Made by a program: the position numbers and the translations under genes
Assembly (NCBI GenBank): GCA_040386595.1
Contig: JAZKFE010000003.1
Coordinates: forward strand, 1-64,000
Reading direction: 5' to 3'
Source: JAKFVC01 sp040386595
GTDB lineage: Bacteria > Planctomycetota > Planctomycetia > Planctomycetales > Planctomycetaceae
Length of the DNA: 64,000 nucleotides
Shown: piece by piece, positions 62,701 to 64,000 of the stretch
How the letters are laid out: the number at the start of each line of letters is the position of its first letter
How positions within the stretch are numbered: position 1 is the stretch's first letter
The notes under the pieces: generated by a model
Seen by the model: the letters and a program-made list of their open reading frames with translations, nothing else
What the model was told of the DNA's origin: nothing
Database searches by the model: none

Positions 62701-64000
62701 CACCGGAGGCAACCTCAATAGCATCGCCGCACTGCTGACCATCAACGGCAATGACTCGGTCGGTGGCGACGTGTTGAACGTGGACGACACCGGCGACGCA
62801 CTGGCGAATACCGGCACGCTGACCTTCACGAGCCTCTCCGGCCTCAGCATGACCGGCAGCATCACCTACGGCACAATCGAAGCGTTGAATATCAACCTCG
62901 GTTCGGGATCCGATACATTCACGATCGAGAGTACCCATTCCGGAGCCACGAATCTGACCACGGGTCCCGGCGGCGACACGATCAACGTTCGCACCATTGC
63001 CGGCGCCACGACGATCAACACCGGAGCGGATTCGGACACGATCAATGTCGGCAGCAACGCGGCGGGAACCATCGCCAATGCCAACAATAACACCGGGGGC
63101 AACGTCAACAGCATTGCGGCACTCCTGACGATCAACGGCGATGCCGCGTCGGCCAATGGAGATGTGTTGAACGTCGATGATACCGGCGACACGCTGGGCA
63201 ATATTGGCACGCTAACTTCCACAAGCCTCTCGGGACTGGGAATGGCGGGCAGCATCACCTACGGGACAGTCGAGACGCTGAATATCAGCTTGGGATCTGG
63301 CAGTGACACTTTCACCGTCGAGACCACTCACAGCGGTGCGACGAATCTGTACGGCAATGCGGGTGCTGACATCTTCAACGTCCGGACGATTAGCGGTAAT
63401 ACCACGGTGTACGGCGGTGACGATTCCGACACATTCAACGTCGGCAGCCTGGCGGCGGGAACCGTGGGGAATGCGAACAACAACACGGGCGGCAATGTGA
63501 ACAACATCACGGCGCTCCTGACGATCAACGGTGATGCGGCATCCGCCGGCAGCGATGTGCTGAACGTCGATGACACCGGCGACACGCTGGCAAACGTCGG
63601 CACGCTGACTTCCACGACCCTCTCCGGGCTGGGGATGGCTGGCAGTATTACCTACGGCACGATGGAATCGCTGAATATCAACCTCGGTTCCGGAGACGAC
63701 ACCTTTACGATCCAGAGCACGGCTCTGAATACCTCCAACACGATCGACAGTCGCGGCGGCAGCGACGGATTGTTCATCGGTATCGGCGACCTCGATGAGC
63801 TTCGCGGAATCGTGCATGTTGTAGGAGGTAGCAGCGATGATCAAATCACGGTCAATGATGGTGGGACTGCGAAAAGCGTCGACTATCACGTCACTCCGTC
63901 TACGGTGACTTCCACGGCGCGGGCTGGCCAACCGGTGCGGACATTCGCCAGCATCACCTTCGACTCCACCGAGTTCCTGTCGCTGATCGGCACCGACGCG
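29726..64000 (+). CDS. Giant mosaic exoprotein of at least 11,425 residues, 3' end outside the window
   Basis: From ATG 29726 (AAGG 7 nt upstream) the frame stays open to the last base: 11,425 codons with no stop. The N-terminus is Arg-rich and leads to LEDRTLLAA (residues 44-52). In order: RTX-like and ENLTG repeats (about 100-1000); a short haemagglutinin-like part; beta repeats (about 1350-2050); six copies of a GF-x-TG-x-x-VVY module (2056-2585); Ala/Gly-rich beta repeats (about 2600-4450); FhaB-like beta segments (about 4450-6130); five more GF/HN-type modules (6135-6570); a beta-rich part; about 18 FG-GAP motifs (about 7525-9010); a calcium-binding block with two EF-hand loops (9217-9250); two ENLTG repeats; and a 130/131-aa tandem array (about 9990-11,340). 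No transmembrane segment or enzyme motif was noticed. It is a probable cell-surface or extracellular structural protein, with calcium binding likely. The role is unknown. Confidence 0.88.
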   Translation, partial: MLIRSWLFNLVSQFARLTTRRRKARPQRMRVRRVQKLARAGESLEDRTLLAASLIFSAQVQTPRNLTLLLVGTDVQIVDSSNSSTVLATESLANITGGVQISGSGYDVNLTIDSSLPLIPGGIQFDGGSGANTLSGPVADTTWYVTGADSGNLTSGILTVQFTDVENLTGGAGASDQFIVSPTGSLSGSVQGQVIDTDSVTVQLQANSSAQTLAAVSGATSTAGTVTRNNVAAVTYVGIKQPVGLTVIATGQADSIELQRGTAAGTLDIRSTNTIATFGTVNVSLKAGTVVGLDMGGGGDSLTIGSSAVDAVLEGGEIEVYGGTGTNTITSLAAKNAWNIDALNQGILNDLISFVDIQNLTGSSGQDSFNFAAGAAVSGTVDGGDGQNTLDYSAYTTPVAINFGTHAATGTFSALNYDKVIGGSASDTLTGPTTDTAWHIEDVNTGYLVNASETILNFSGIENLTGAATNRDAFIVEQGGSISGTLTGSAAGHGGLLIQSDLDDGYTIVNPLPGLTTQTVTVHTKTVTYTGLNPFVSATATADAVIRGGEVDSEWRLGDGATADKLKITSVKGRFYDVASTTLVDNLTFAKPTTSLTIVLGDASSSLALNAINGPLAIDIQAGEGLNTLYASDGVDHLWTITDFNEGTVDGYGTTTVHFTGIGTLIGGNQNDTFAYANNVAGVDGIDGGSGGTDTIDYSARTSGVSLQLGVGNNNIDAVIGGSGVDTLVGVADDNVWTISGTNSGQVVTNRHSTTDLDSSTTVDIAAKTILFAVGQAFTDGEQVTYVSDLAAGSDTSGLTSHATYFVKVIDSKKIQLSLTAGGPPIVLGASPWANGNSILSHTAVVIYNVSFSGFENLSGNVGDDEFVLANAAGVSGWMDGGAGNNTLDYSAYTTAIQVNLGKTSAGATTGAAGGIRNMTEVVGGSAADTLLGPDQDATWEITGVNSGSIDHVTFTGNGLTLSRPVAFSSFENLTGESGVKDGFVVRAGGSISGIINGGTDRSGSLAIEDPAHPGQVAIVIPGASGAGTLAAGTIYANTSAVTFAGIDAPFRADTSVPGVLTISTSLINGQVSLTQDSSGNLTLTSTSSSTAFWNYTSSQFGTGSVTSSIPAGTNRVELTGGGRFTIGGLDLNGVNLVSKSGGDYVFTQNVLTGGGSIIIAPPDRTNNETSRNTDGTITVNSGVVLDTRNKNSQGVSIGASGNITLQAYTITVNSGAQLLSFDDRTTASTAGIPLAISNQSTPAILWLPGKVYRDIPTTGGSGTGLRVDVITDNQGNPTVILRTPGTGYTSGDVINIEHPNQFLTGSTLFHNGSDLTVKVDGLQSLGGSISLSAYHHAQAIAYSYNPIDVGITVGSGASIRGRDVSIIADADNTRIFDDSQDQLGLLKEGLTNSYVKQKSEALLDFLINFRVLVGVSLSEASATVNLMAGSTIEAVGGSVFTEAFARSKAHAFTLGLTVGFTYARSDATASVDVQGTVTSTTGSVSIVATTANIIDVTTKTTSAGPLKRLNPFSVSAAVTEGYSHATVTIGTSAVISAGKDVAVWALNAKNMSTSVSASSDDSKLGISVLVALDDATADVLIAGHVTGANVQFVSQTMADKDSTLVKFQNGQPIRNNKVNYATNLLQITRTGADAVAGSPDVTAGMAGIIGSLLKTRSDRNYGKDAEKLGDQVKEGHSVGVIVAGFGWHSDTATTTIASTAVINATGSVKIHADVLDRPDVTAQGLAAVMSLPGVTQTPGERIVAIAVGFGDFTNKSNALVQGGAEINAGGLLDVAANTLLPYVIPWQDFNTEDTLKTSEQVVSRLLQHLGDDNLGANEYFTSFAQSTAVGNKKGYAVSADILGMTNGAVARIESGAKINQTGAITSTRDVSVTAKVDVMALHLAGNFPQILDAVLGSADRKQTVSNSGTASGIGGAFSVIMYDNTTQAIIESGAQVKAHDLRVDAQTVVKTVSLGISGGKAGETAVNGVVNVVSINDTTLAQIGQGAIVSATGKIDVTANDNPLVINLAGGVSIGTSLGFGLAVGTNVIVRDTKAIIGNADVTIGNGDVAPNTGVNASTNTIDLGYVHGFNTGDEVVYSTGGNDPIGGLTDGNTYRVTRINATTIGLARSLVEANGTAPRFGAAAVTANVLDLGYAHGFQTGDAVVYDNGGGTSLGDLVQRRTYYVIRVDATHVKLADTASNAANSVAHILATNPTGTGTGHSLRIALNPTANSGVLHNIGRNFTSATAVTSAYDSIDLGYAHGFQKGQAVVYTAGTDGAIGGLTNNTVYYVVPDSSNPNAFHLAASQADALGLTPDLLSLTPSTNAGSVSGFGVVLNPTSAVSVTNATINLGYSHGFQDGTAFIYSNGGGGSIGGLTNGNTYYVKVVNDTTIKVSATADGATNGNFITLSLTGTTGEKHSFRIAINPQAAVTGGDVTTAEVISLGYTHGFTTGQRVIYSNGGGSSIGGLANKNAYYVIVVSPTSIRLADSLANAQRGVSIDLDGTLATGAKQSIAVPFRALPIVDGATNSIHLANAGGFYNGQEVVYDNGGGTSIGGLTQLGHYFVTVVDTSTIQLSTSNSSVADRAATIVTLNPSVATGTQHYFSDPKTGIGSLSSVGKTSVHAVNEGLIVTVTLAAAKVGDPPPSEDDDMAEEAAGGQKQGKAVSGSVSINYMHDTTEAYIRGITLTNVGGVDLWAKNSPAIIAVSGAAALSTNSSNSAKNVGVAGAVTINIVDSQTHAFIQNSTLTNVGAVTVTAEGSAGIISIAAGLGGSSRGSGIAGSVAYNQIDSETAAYLSGGSITASSLAVTAHDSTSIITVAGSLAYGGKLGIGAGIAVNSITETVDAHLNGIGVNVTGAVTVDAKNNTHITAVAAGIGVVVATPPADDPTAKPKGLALAVGLSINWISADVKAYISDDGSHVVNVGSLSVNADDTDSWIITVAGGVAVGLSKGEESGSGAGAGGAAFAFNKIETSVAAYLDHVVVVSTAGLVAVKAHSKSRIEAYAIGGALAGAKGGGTGGAAAIAGAGAFTFNDIRKDVTASIRNQSAVSTTGTYGVTVSAIDESKIVAVAGSIAIAVGLGGSGGTGVGVSVGASVAINSIKDKTSGVGVQATISRSTVAAGGDLRVIATSTPTITVTAVAGTVGVATSGKTSAAAVSGAGAGADNVVDITVLAAITDTPPKGLVSDPAPVRSQTGSVLVTATDTSTVKAVAVGASIAFAAGEKNAGGVAIGISIAHNTIDNDVTAALRNADVGAAQVVGVVATSTSIVTATAVAASVSFANADNAVAISGGGAESTNVILSKTNALIQNSFIVSSGNVNVTATNSSDIDATIVSAALALGFGKKLGVGVAIGAAVATNLIGFKAGDDTPTPAEVQAYVRNSTIQAQGNLTVTANADHETIDATVVAASAAIAASRDLGIAAAGSGADVKNKIATSIKAFVDYVPSLQVAGGSVGTFEAVNGTIRAQDVSITASDTSEITAVAVGASLAGSYGDKGAVSIAIGVSLAHNEVRNQVEAYVKNANKNTAIATDYGISFGGNFKVQATEDATITATAVAASLGAAFSKDGALALSGAGAESTNVILTNTNASIQNSRIVGTGTGDATFLATNDSHITATIVGAALAVGVGKEGGVGVSIGAALARNYIGWDPAAGASQPPAGQTQAYVSNSSIIVGGAFSATARASEIINATVVAASAAVAGGKVGVALSGSGADSVNEVASSVRAYIDGDNSGGIHATAITVSADDTSKITAVTVGASLAASFAPDLGVALAIGVSLSENVIRSQVEANILNAHDVVSTGTITVAATDHTSIHSVAVAASLAVGLSGKAGIAIAGAGAESTNVINTRINARVENSALTASGAVSITAGSSSSAAPTALTPVGNFTAGLDDAAATDLLEEDKTVAGVVYKAGTPDPTDVANDNAFKTTLQSALAAAGVNLSTNVDDLAVTVRKVDTGADLIDPDDDTGIEWSVTDRKSGISVIIAKDANGNFTVFETQISATVVGAAVAVGGGGQVGAGVAIGASVARNLIGSKQDDTGGMRHSAIISNDDPSEIRARILNSSINTTGGNLTLSATAQQSIDAFVGAFSAAVGGSGGVGLAGSGAGARATNAVSINVAAFIDGNGTAGIHARGIVVEAIDTSSISAVTGAATLAVSFGGTAAVSIAVGVAISENVIQNKVEAYITHADQLTTTGTGSIRVLASESATIDSTTFSAAVAIAVSQFSFGAAVGYLSATNTLSNSVTAYISDSAAITSAAGVTVSARDIGVISADTFSLAIAGGVVGVGVAAGSAVNTIDDDVSASIKNSTINALVGDIAVTATSTPTITTTSTTVAVAIAIGAGAAIFDATTKVRGKTEAYLLNSRLTALAHAINVRATSTESLSPLVRGGAGGLVAVGVMLSDATVEGSTLAHLDGATTISANNVSITATDTSTATPVTNVGSVGGVGVSYAKTTATLKRETLATIPAGTRITLASGSLTVHAESSATAYTSSRSDGGGVVAISILDIDSKVASVTRATIASGAEIVVPSTNTTGNVTVSATSQNLAVANTVNYGGGGVNVQDSTPTATVESTTEALMFGNLKGPDGAASGASSLEVRATANDRSIAGSNTRGGGLVQVGIANVKANTNPTVRAQIGGTIEVKNDITVQADSRTDADTTNDSAGGGAVAVTDLHTTVTLTPTVSASVATGARLTAGQDITISAVHGLTAPTSAPVLDVNQTPPASDGIAKAAASGASGGIVQVSSVTATVNATPNVSTTINDGAKLTAVRNIDIESAAIAKVSAVAEGDGGGVVSVGVSNSNVTVKPESAVKINANAVINATGNDSGITGSITVLSTTSTDAYAKGRGVSGGVVAVAAATVTMNLSHASTIAVGDSATLQTKGSLFVESRSDTTATTDSSVTAGGGVAVSTNTTTLNLGVAGVPATTSTAIGTNALLNGGAVTIGALVTKLNLNDTADEEADGLGSGATAKALMTIYDTTEVSLAANSAVTGDTVTINSNHEQVKLTSTATATAYALVGIPSAEAKVDYNSTARVFSAAGAQVSARVVSVNTTQQVQTYEKTATEYAWQNGSGGSTGTKSGSNNSTRVIDWNGNVVLLSGPDPELVIDSNGLIVKAVGVTVGGKVQGQTVTDTTISVDPIINNTSYYTGAITSTTGAGTSPIVISTANTTGLTNGRVVTITGASDPNANGTFVIGNVIANTSFTLLGTTGAGVSAAGGTWVTGGAVTFTADTLTGSGGKISAATAFRSVNITNSLNRPLVLNGINVVTPSASPTIFLNAASWQGFTYTVGNDISPTDIKIDNEGANSDIRLNAPSLLPGTTQGFAIYNPIGTTKIIAAHGSVVNAAGTLQVPVIWTRTLDVQAAGAVGASTSRLNVHLVRSFGQTDLNIQAGADIFLDLEGRSRTTGVSNPVFQGGTIQTSGSTSQIDLLLQSVLQEVPSSTTSGMLNVQRYVNGVLMAFQSGALALPTYTASAVEGTYQFEQISAGAVSGNITITAAHPLASDPRVNFTSGTDMGTTGELIAATSGNLSLTERSGDFRIRNVSSSAGNVFLAAIGTAGSIYEVNNELPANADYGTTPWVTGNSVTLSSRDGGIGSAVDFLEINSSNQAVGAVIALAKNGVYLTETTGDLNVDQVLSRISDVVLIAQQGSILEAGSDAQADIQGQNIDLIATTAGSKIGDANNPIEILGGGTGQRPNDGFEIEQFAPGTGRLVAEANAGVYLTQTSGAVNVLSVQTPTGDVVLTVHDSVLAGEDLILLASGGQTFLGAVLGTPALTSGRILAATGSITAAAGDDFTLPTGTSIQGGTATGKKVTLRGGQMSDAASDPDPMGSILTIAGNIVANAVEIYGGSNLDYFDLINPAGINAPTTLTGNAGDDRFFIQAVPVAMTTNGGTGANRYYISSNAARSLFVTNGVFDDTGDGLAFPFSDSRLSSGTLTTVTAALTINTGSGGNGGAQDAIFLSAAGSTTALTNGLVTTGQITGLGNSGSINYTTTTDGGTSLLLKLGTQNDQVRVTGASANTQVFVFGGDGNDTINVGNAGDPLSAISGIVAFFGEGGSSDTLNVYGIATPPAPGNANPNQLTAIAVTGLGSGTNKLVATHNDLFGAGYTIKDVQNIASLLEAAQLTPTTMAILAGQLQGPLRNIDAYLSNSLSAATRNALFGYQTGDEVVYRVNTPGTTPIAGLTDDTVYYVSAVDATTVFLVTNLNDTSSPVAVLLSLIGETKPVTLAQTDAAKRVVINVSLTDSFAGNETIAGNQIVFSGKHNLTTGQAVVYHIGTGNAPIGGLTEGEVYYVIKINDTTIQLASSAANSQSLTPVALTSPSAGTADTLVLQGTALFNAHSSISNNQITFSANHNLSTGQAVVYHAGNVSSTGSVTNVGGLVDGEVYYVINVNPSTIKLASSLANAQSGTFINTLTPIADATTNFDSLTTARSFAQSDITANKLVFTSNPGLVEGQAVVYHQGSGNASVGLTEGEVYYVNLVAGQPTAIRLTATPGGIAIVLNAGVGTGVDTLTPAASFDPSSLHVNNDQITFTNNHNLLDGQRVVYRLGDGNAPIGHLTAGQPYYVIRVDATTIKLAQTPGGAAIHLDTQSTAALLPVVTTPLSTLLAQDLNALISGPSIYDAQRFSGVALRPITSQLLAQYPEGNPVLNRLLLEDAYSQALPRIANLTPDLPGSIYYAQRFVNRDGAETILSTVENVNIHLSGTDNAFQVDSTFGGNTSIDGGTNTTITLGSSVSGLHPATPKRVAFLAGNISVTAANIVLDDSGNDQRTIGTFEGSQVTGLGMPGTVTFSGITSTTIKLGANDDTFYIPATSVSQSVRIETGGGYDTIYVGTRRGSESTGSLAGLQGSLEIDGGELLTGINTLFLNDHDTTTAQAYVVTNDYDWNSNTNNSSTIDTTTITRGGQVVVRYSHVETVALTGGQGGNAVDIQQTHREQSTDGSSSSTFTVNTGSGSDVITLGAPVGTTGLFSMDGFQQDVVAPIFTGLNPSRRGIPVLINSQGGNDSVAIRDMGSITPASLALTQTRFRDLFPEAPDAVFDSVDVFAAVFGENPLSRPFTTVALAYDAQRPINISIRESLLQAQRVTGQNLQLEVSLGNGGSQGNVVQLTSAAYESDIVIHAGDGNDTFNVENGVRMTNGHTLVLNGNGGDDTTYVDFNGVSIIDRGNLGQTVTNVSYSRDDADSGIAGRTPLVPGTYFVETRWSGSEWQFRVVDINGFPIAVADLADVNGNGLLANWQNISQLPIVVQPDANHPLVSRFNSHRGFVIDFSGQYLATGPTINGAVRLELFADSAGDVDGLSLAKNGVLGQTVTNVTFLAADVNPAQRLTPGTYYVETRLSGTDWQFRVVNGASGNPAALVNLDDQTGSTFTTDWQNIRKVTAETDGRRVFHTGTGLVLEFGAEYQTGSQNNGTGTQLLLGVPTGQLALTFNAGTQSTTGVGDTLRIAGDGHATGAVYQPSSTVPGGGTVTISGNQFTFSGVEPLVVHGLPDFKMLTPNLAAALIIDSAELADSTRQQLQLHTLTVEGQVTWTQTKQFILESPAFDPRQVGRAIAVSDDGLTMIVGAKATSGGATTGNLSDGMVLVYQWNGTAWVEQARLEPNDARLGLNFGVDFGASVAIDGNRLIVGAPGDAPADAPSVSFDPLTLIPSDNRIVFANAHGLTEGQAVAYHKGAGNSAIGLIDGQIYFVKLVAGNPNAIRLASTPGGATISLNLPVTPGSGAADSLTLANYGAAYVFERSGPNAPWIQTQKLLANDSAANRYFGTSVAIRGGEVLVGAPGAAGANTSEAAYFYNLNNGNWQQQSRQTGTGDFGRTVSLTSTFAVIGSPGSDLATVYHVSSTSVTLWTTLTASAPQSGEQFGAAIAATSQLRTDTVNGSPVTSQINRIVIGAPLWNGPGTYTGDTTHAQQGRVFVYDLFGTNWVSVARLTAEGGLPQAEAATESRTGDHFGAAVALDSQYVVVGAPNHQSGSSLQVGAAYIFYELRDGSAGPNSSSWTRSTGGAVTSTGGPGSGRLQATNPAANDHFGQAVAIWHDPITGAGRTMIGIPNLDETAGTSRQDLGGVRTFTTAGVVPNPTLYPLYAETIALPNSSSMTLYDAASRTLFVSDKTTGSILTYINEGLYWRPSNTLTGWTSGRTAGFGIDMDLDAVSGRLVVGTEANYVYIFQRQANGTWSIGWAISDIGTAGTAMGGSFGASVAIEGNRLVIGAPTATVKYYSTAAGGVSGYVLDLGLGAATTTSSSSTTQPSGVTTSVGAAHYYTFNSGTSSWGYDRLLMPDDPNLPTTTSYYDPGIPASAGVGYVGFKVNDSDAQFSYFSKVGSYDLGRYKDTYGRNLENNTVQMSIGPRTQVVVKDSRVFDPFGNTTFYNDSYTEYRTIYFRSTDSGSNLGDLSDYRNEINDITSSVYDPTSIPPTSTYYAFSMAGARWGSSVDIVGSTVIVGAAGRSRTAVYDVSQSSSQADYTAWNVSIPGLASSVPIARANPAIFNPTGSFTGGFGSDVTAIDGRFYSGAPGTNTVYSYTGYGAYWSNVSNFTVPSGQPSGGFGGAHTIGQTGNRVLIGAPGASSGAGVAYLYDKTGNYQGIKFSPYKFQSSTNSTVIDTSAVGFGTAPSIVSDGLYLIGNNSSIASNRFLYNFRQRGPAWTSDEGLLSSPAPVQQAEMGSSVAISGTTAIMGAPDYGNHGAVFIYKQVPSSDPTADPVWELEAQIDSPGFQTGDDFGASVAINGDTLIVGAPGRNNGAGGAYVFHRLNGQWTLQNDLSGNVAGERRGTSVDIGEEYAAAGAPGGAAPAVYLYRKLGGVWSADAKVSSPQSGNAFGTAVHLESNALFVGAPGTSTGPGAVLIYSLAAHPQNVVSNVSPSTPTTLTATNGANGDQFGYSLDGSGNYLVIGAPGAASNTGAAYVFERASEAAPWVQTRLDYSAGAVSGDRFGSSVAIDGVQIIVGAPGRTQTTGTDGKQYSVGEAFSYGLKNNGIWTLETPADKPGTHVLSGAAATAGDNIGYAVAISGDLALLGAPQLAGRPPVTGVKDTDGGGYAFVRRITPPGNKLLPEAQTQLVAGAQTNTIASTMLDGTLVNATLQFFDIKEFALQTTSAADNNGDLIISTITVEPAGFTAYGLQKFTASGNITFTNRATDLALPTDGLFEYVASVEVKGTAPIALDLNGNGLEFVGKSPTGATFDWNGTGTPESTAWLAATDGWLFIDLIAGGQVTRNELSFLSLVPTASSDLDALRIGFDSNHNNILDPQDAEWSKFKIWQDLNQDGVSTANEIISLDAAGIVSIGLVSNQQQFTAASGAVTVLGQSSFVRSNGSTGIVGDVVLNTDVQVIQPGTSSLPIDGTYAFIGGPGSTYVADADTDWILYNGYLTASDGRDSVDLTGFTNVELRGGNGNNRIEVVYWAGNVIIDGGDGADTIILHSGSGANVTVLDHGASDELDVLGTDQRDQIQITASTIDVFPDGSGVPSLHVNYTAGLSRVRVSGGDGNDDFTVAGTSSTKLDLDGGAGADLYKLFTASASTQTRVFDTGANDGTIDTIRVNVGTNGYSNLKPGDVNFNSILSPLWYDNSIEQVVLVTVDPKLNLIGNGIFLVTNDSVLFNGASYPLAGVTDLTITTTGSGSTIQIDQIPSTLLTFKIIATAGSNDTIAGPDQANTWSITAGDTGSLAGTPTVTFSGIENLTGGTGADRFVFGNGGSISGIIDGGLGTDVLDYSTRTTGVTVDLSTGAYLNLETLLGSQGEDFLVGPNTANLWNITGSGSGNVDGLVFSQIENLTGGSEADEFQLSTASVISGIIDGGAGENRIEFTGTAGSDTVVIGVPAVTLNGVTTKYANIATLEVNTLDGLDHITVNPAVTGFPQTVNVNSGSDDDEITVNLLAGLAGVTSTINVDGGDPSASDTLIINGTADADVISVDGLGVTYGALQISLTAVENLTIAAGGGNDELSLTGTLVTGTIQLLGEDDDDTITLNNPTAAGKIIADGGTGTANVLRVNLSDEVDSVTLGADELVVATKFTADYSHFGTLDLQTLGGADNVTITSTHVGMIVLGTGDGEDTVTIQNTAGQLSLTTGADNDTVNVRAIGASATIDTGTDDDTLNVGSTAPSGNGVLSGIGAALQFIGGEGHNTLNVDDTGNSAASTGSLSSTLLSGLGMAAGISYETVDELNISLGNFGNQFTINSTPDETATTLNTGAGSDLIDVRAINGTTTINTGDGSDTINVTPSADIPVDSNSASPANVSAINGLLVVNGGGAAGDVDELNFTSTFPSVEAGNLTGTQLTGLQLLAGITYSGLEALNVVLDTNSDVEFTIESTHAGTTSLTTGSGADIINVRTVSGSTTINTGAESDTINVGSNAAGTAGNANDNTGGNLNSIAALLTINGNDPTSGSDVLNVDDTGDTLANIGTLTSTGLSGLGMTGRIVYGTIETLNIGLGSSGDTFTIESTHSGVTNLDSNAGADIINVRTISGITTINTGDDSDTINVGSNAAGTVANANNNSGGNLNNIAALLTINGNDPTSGSDVLNVDDTGDSLANIGTLTSTSLSGLGMVGSIVYGTIETLNIGLGSAGDTFTIESAHSGVTNLDSNAGTDIINVRTIAGATTINTGDDSDTINVGSNAAGTIANANNNTGGNLNNIASLLTINGNDPTSGSDVLNVDDTGDTLANIGNLTATSLSGLGMGGSITYGTIETLNIGLGAGGDTFTIESTHTGATNLNSNAGADIINVRTVSGNTTINAGAESDTINVGSQAAGTVANPNHNTGGNLNNIAALLTINGDAAAVNGDVLNVDDTGDAFANVGTLTSTSLSGLGMAGSITYGTIESLNINLGSGGDTFTIETTHTGATSLTTGFGADIINVRTVSGTTAINTGSESDTINVGSNAAGSTANPNNNSGGNLNSIAALLTINGEDPAASGDVLNVDDTGDTLANIGTLTATSLTGLGMAGSITYGTIETLNISLGSGEVEYHIESTHAGTTNLTTALGNDVINVRAISGKTEISTGAGNDTINIGSLAAGTFANPNNNTGGNLNSIAALLTINGNDSVGGDVLNVDDTGDALANTGTLTFTSLSGLSMTGSITYGTIEALNINLGSGSDTFTIESTHSGATNLTTGPGGDTINVRTIAGATTINTGADSDTINVGSNAAGTIANANNNTGGNVNSIAALLTINGDAASANGDVLNVDDTGDTLGNIGTLTSTSLSGLGMAGSITYGTVETLNISLGSGSDTFTVETTHSGATNLYGNAGADIFNVRTISGNTTVYGGDDSDTFNVGSLAAGTVGNANNNTGGNVNNITALLTINGDAASAGSDVLNVDDTGDTLANVGTLTSTTLSGLGMAGSITYGTMESLNINLGSGDDTFTIQSTALNTSNTIDSRGGSDGLFIGIGDLDELRGIVHVVGGSSDDQITVNDGGTAKSVDYHVTPSTVTSTARAGQPVRTFASITFDSTEFLSLIGTDA
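30000..32780 (+). repeat. ENLTG / RTX-like repeats in giant 3
   Basis: About six diverged copies of a 150-200-aa unit. Each has W-x-I-x-x-x-N-x-G, then F-x-x-(I/F/V)-ENL-(T/S)-G, then a D-x-F-x-V strand and a GGxGxNTLDYS turn. The GG-x-G-x-D/N-x-LDYS turns resemble RTX calcium-binding nonapeptides. Two further copies occur at about 58,560-59,060. Confidence 0.65.
35890..37490 (+). repeat. Six copies of the GFxTGxxVVY-IGGL-YYV module
   Basis: Six consecutive units begin near 35893, 36100, 36415, 36695, 36967 and 37245. Each reads roughly LGY-x-HGF-x-TG-x-x-VVY-x-NGGG-x-x-IGGL-x-x-x-x-YYV followed by a short strand ending LA-x-S. The unit is about 60-65 residues plus a variable linker. Confidence 0.8.
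39551..42230 (+). repeat. Higher-order Ala/Gly-rich beta repeats (about 0.8 kb period)
   Basis: The block GA-x-AESTNVI recurs at 39551, 40397 and 41177 (spacing 846 and 780 nt). Each is followed by a QNS-type strand, an A-x-NLIG element and an SENVI or SLAHNEV element. The same order continues in weaker form to about 42230. Small residues alternate with Val/Ile as in a beta-helix. Confidence 0.65.
48120..49450 (+). repeat. Second cluster of the TGxxVVY-YYV module (five copies)
   Basis: Units near 48130, 48420, 48695, 48985 and 49245 share HNL-x-TGQAVVYH-x-G-x-GNAPIGGL-x-x-GE-x-YYV and an IKLA-x-S end with the cluster at 35,890-37,490. Single further copies occur near 32,010 and 52,620. Confidence 0.8.
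52290..56760 (+). repeat. FG-GAP (integrin-alpha-like) repeat block
   Basis: About 18 motifs of the form FG-x-SVAI-x-G-x-x-x-(I/V)VGAPG are spread over about 1,490 residues. Clear ones are near 52,490, 52,950, 53,510, 54,245, 55,815, 56,105, 56,290 and 56,450; some have lost the Phe or the Pro. Seven such units build one beta-propeller, so two or three propellers are expected. One GF/HN-type module is inserted near 52,620. Confidence 0.8.
57149..57475 (+). other. Calcium-binding block with two EF-hand-type loops
   Basis: Starts with ALDLNGNGLEF, as in the C-terminal regions of many RTX-associated proteins. Then come DSNHNNILDPQD (residues 9217-9228, codons from 57374) and the canonical EF-hand loop DLNQDGVSTANE (9239-9250, codons from 57440). 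The order matches the known LDSNxDGxxxxxD...W.D.N.DG....E pattern. Calcium binding is a strong inference. Confidence 0.75.
59700..63745 (+). repeat. Tandem array of about 393-bp (130/131-aa) repeats in giant 3
   Basis: The marker GLGM (or its variant) followed by Y-G-T-(I/V)-E-x-LN starts at 60092, 60482, 60878, 61271, 61664, 62057, 62450, 62840, 63233 and 63626. The spacings are 390, 396, 393, 393, 393, 393, 390, 393 and 393 nt. Each unit contains TIEST/TTH, a DIINVRT strand, a DTINVGS strand, LLTINGND and LNVDDTGDTLANIGTL. All length differences are multiples of three. The first unit (from about 59700) is the most diverged and the middle ones are the most alike. The array ends about 250 nt before the window edge. 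Confidence 0.9.

Noticed and set aside
59700..63745. CRISPR-like array
   Set aside because: The repeats are about 393 bp, coding, in frame and diverged, with no short identical repeats or spacers. No CRISPR array or cas gene was seen anywhere in the window.
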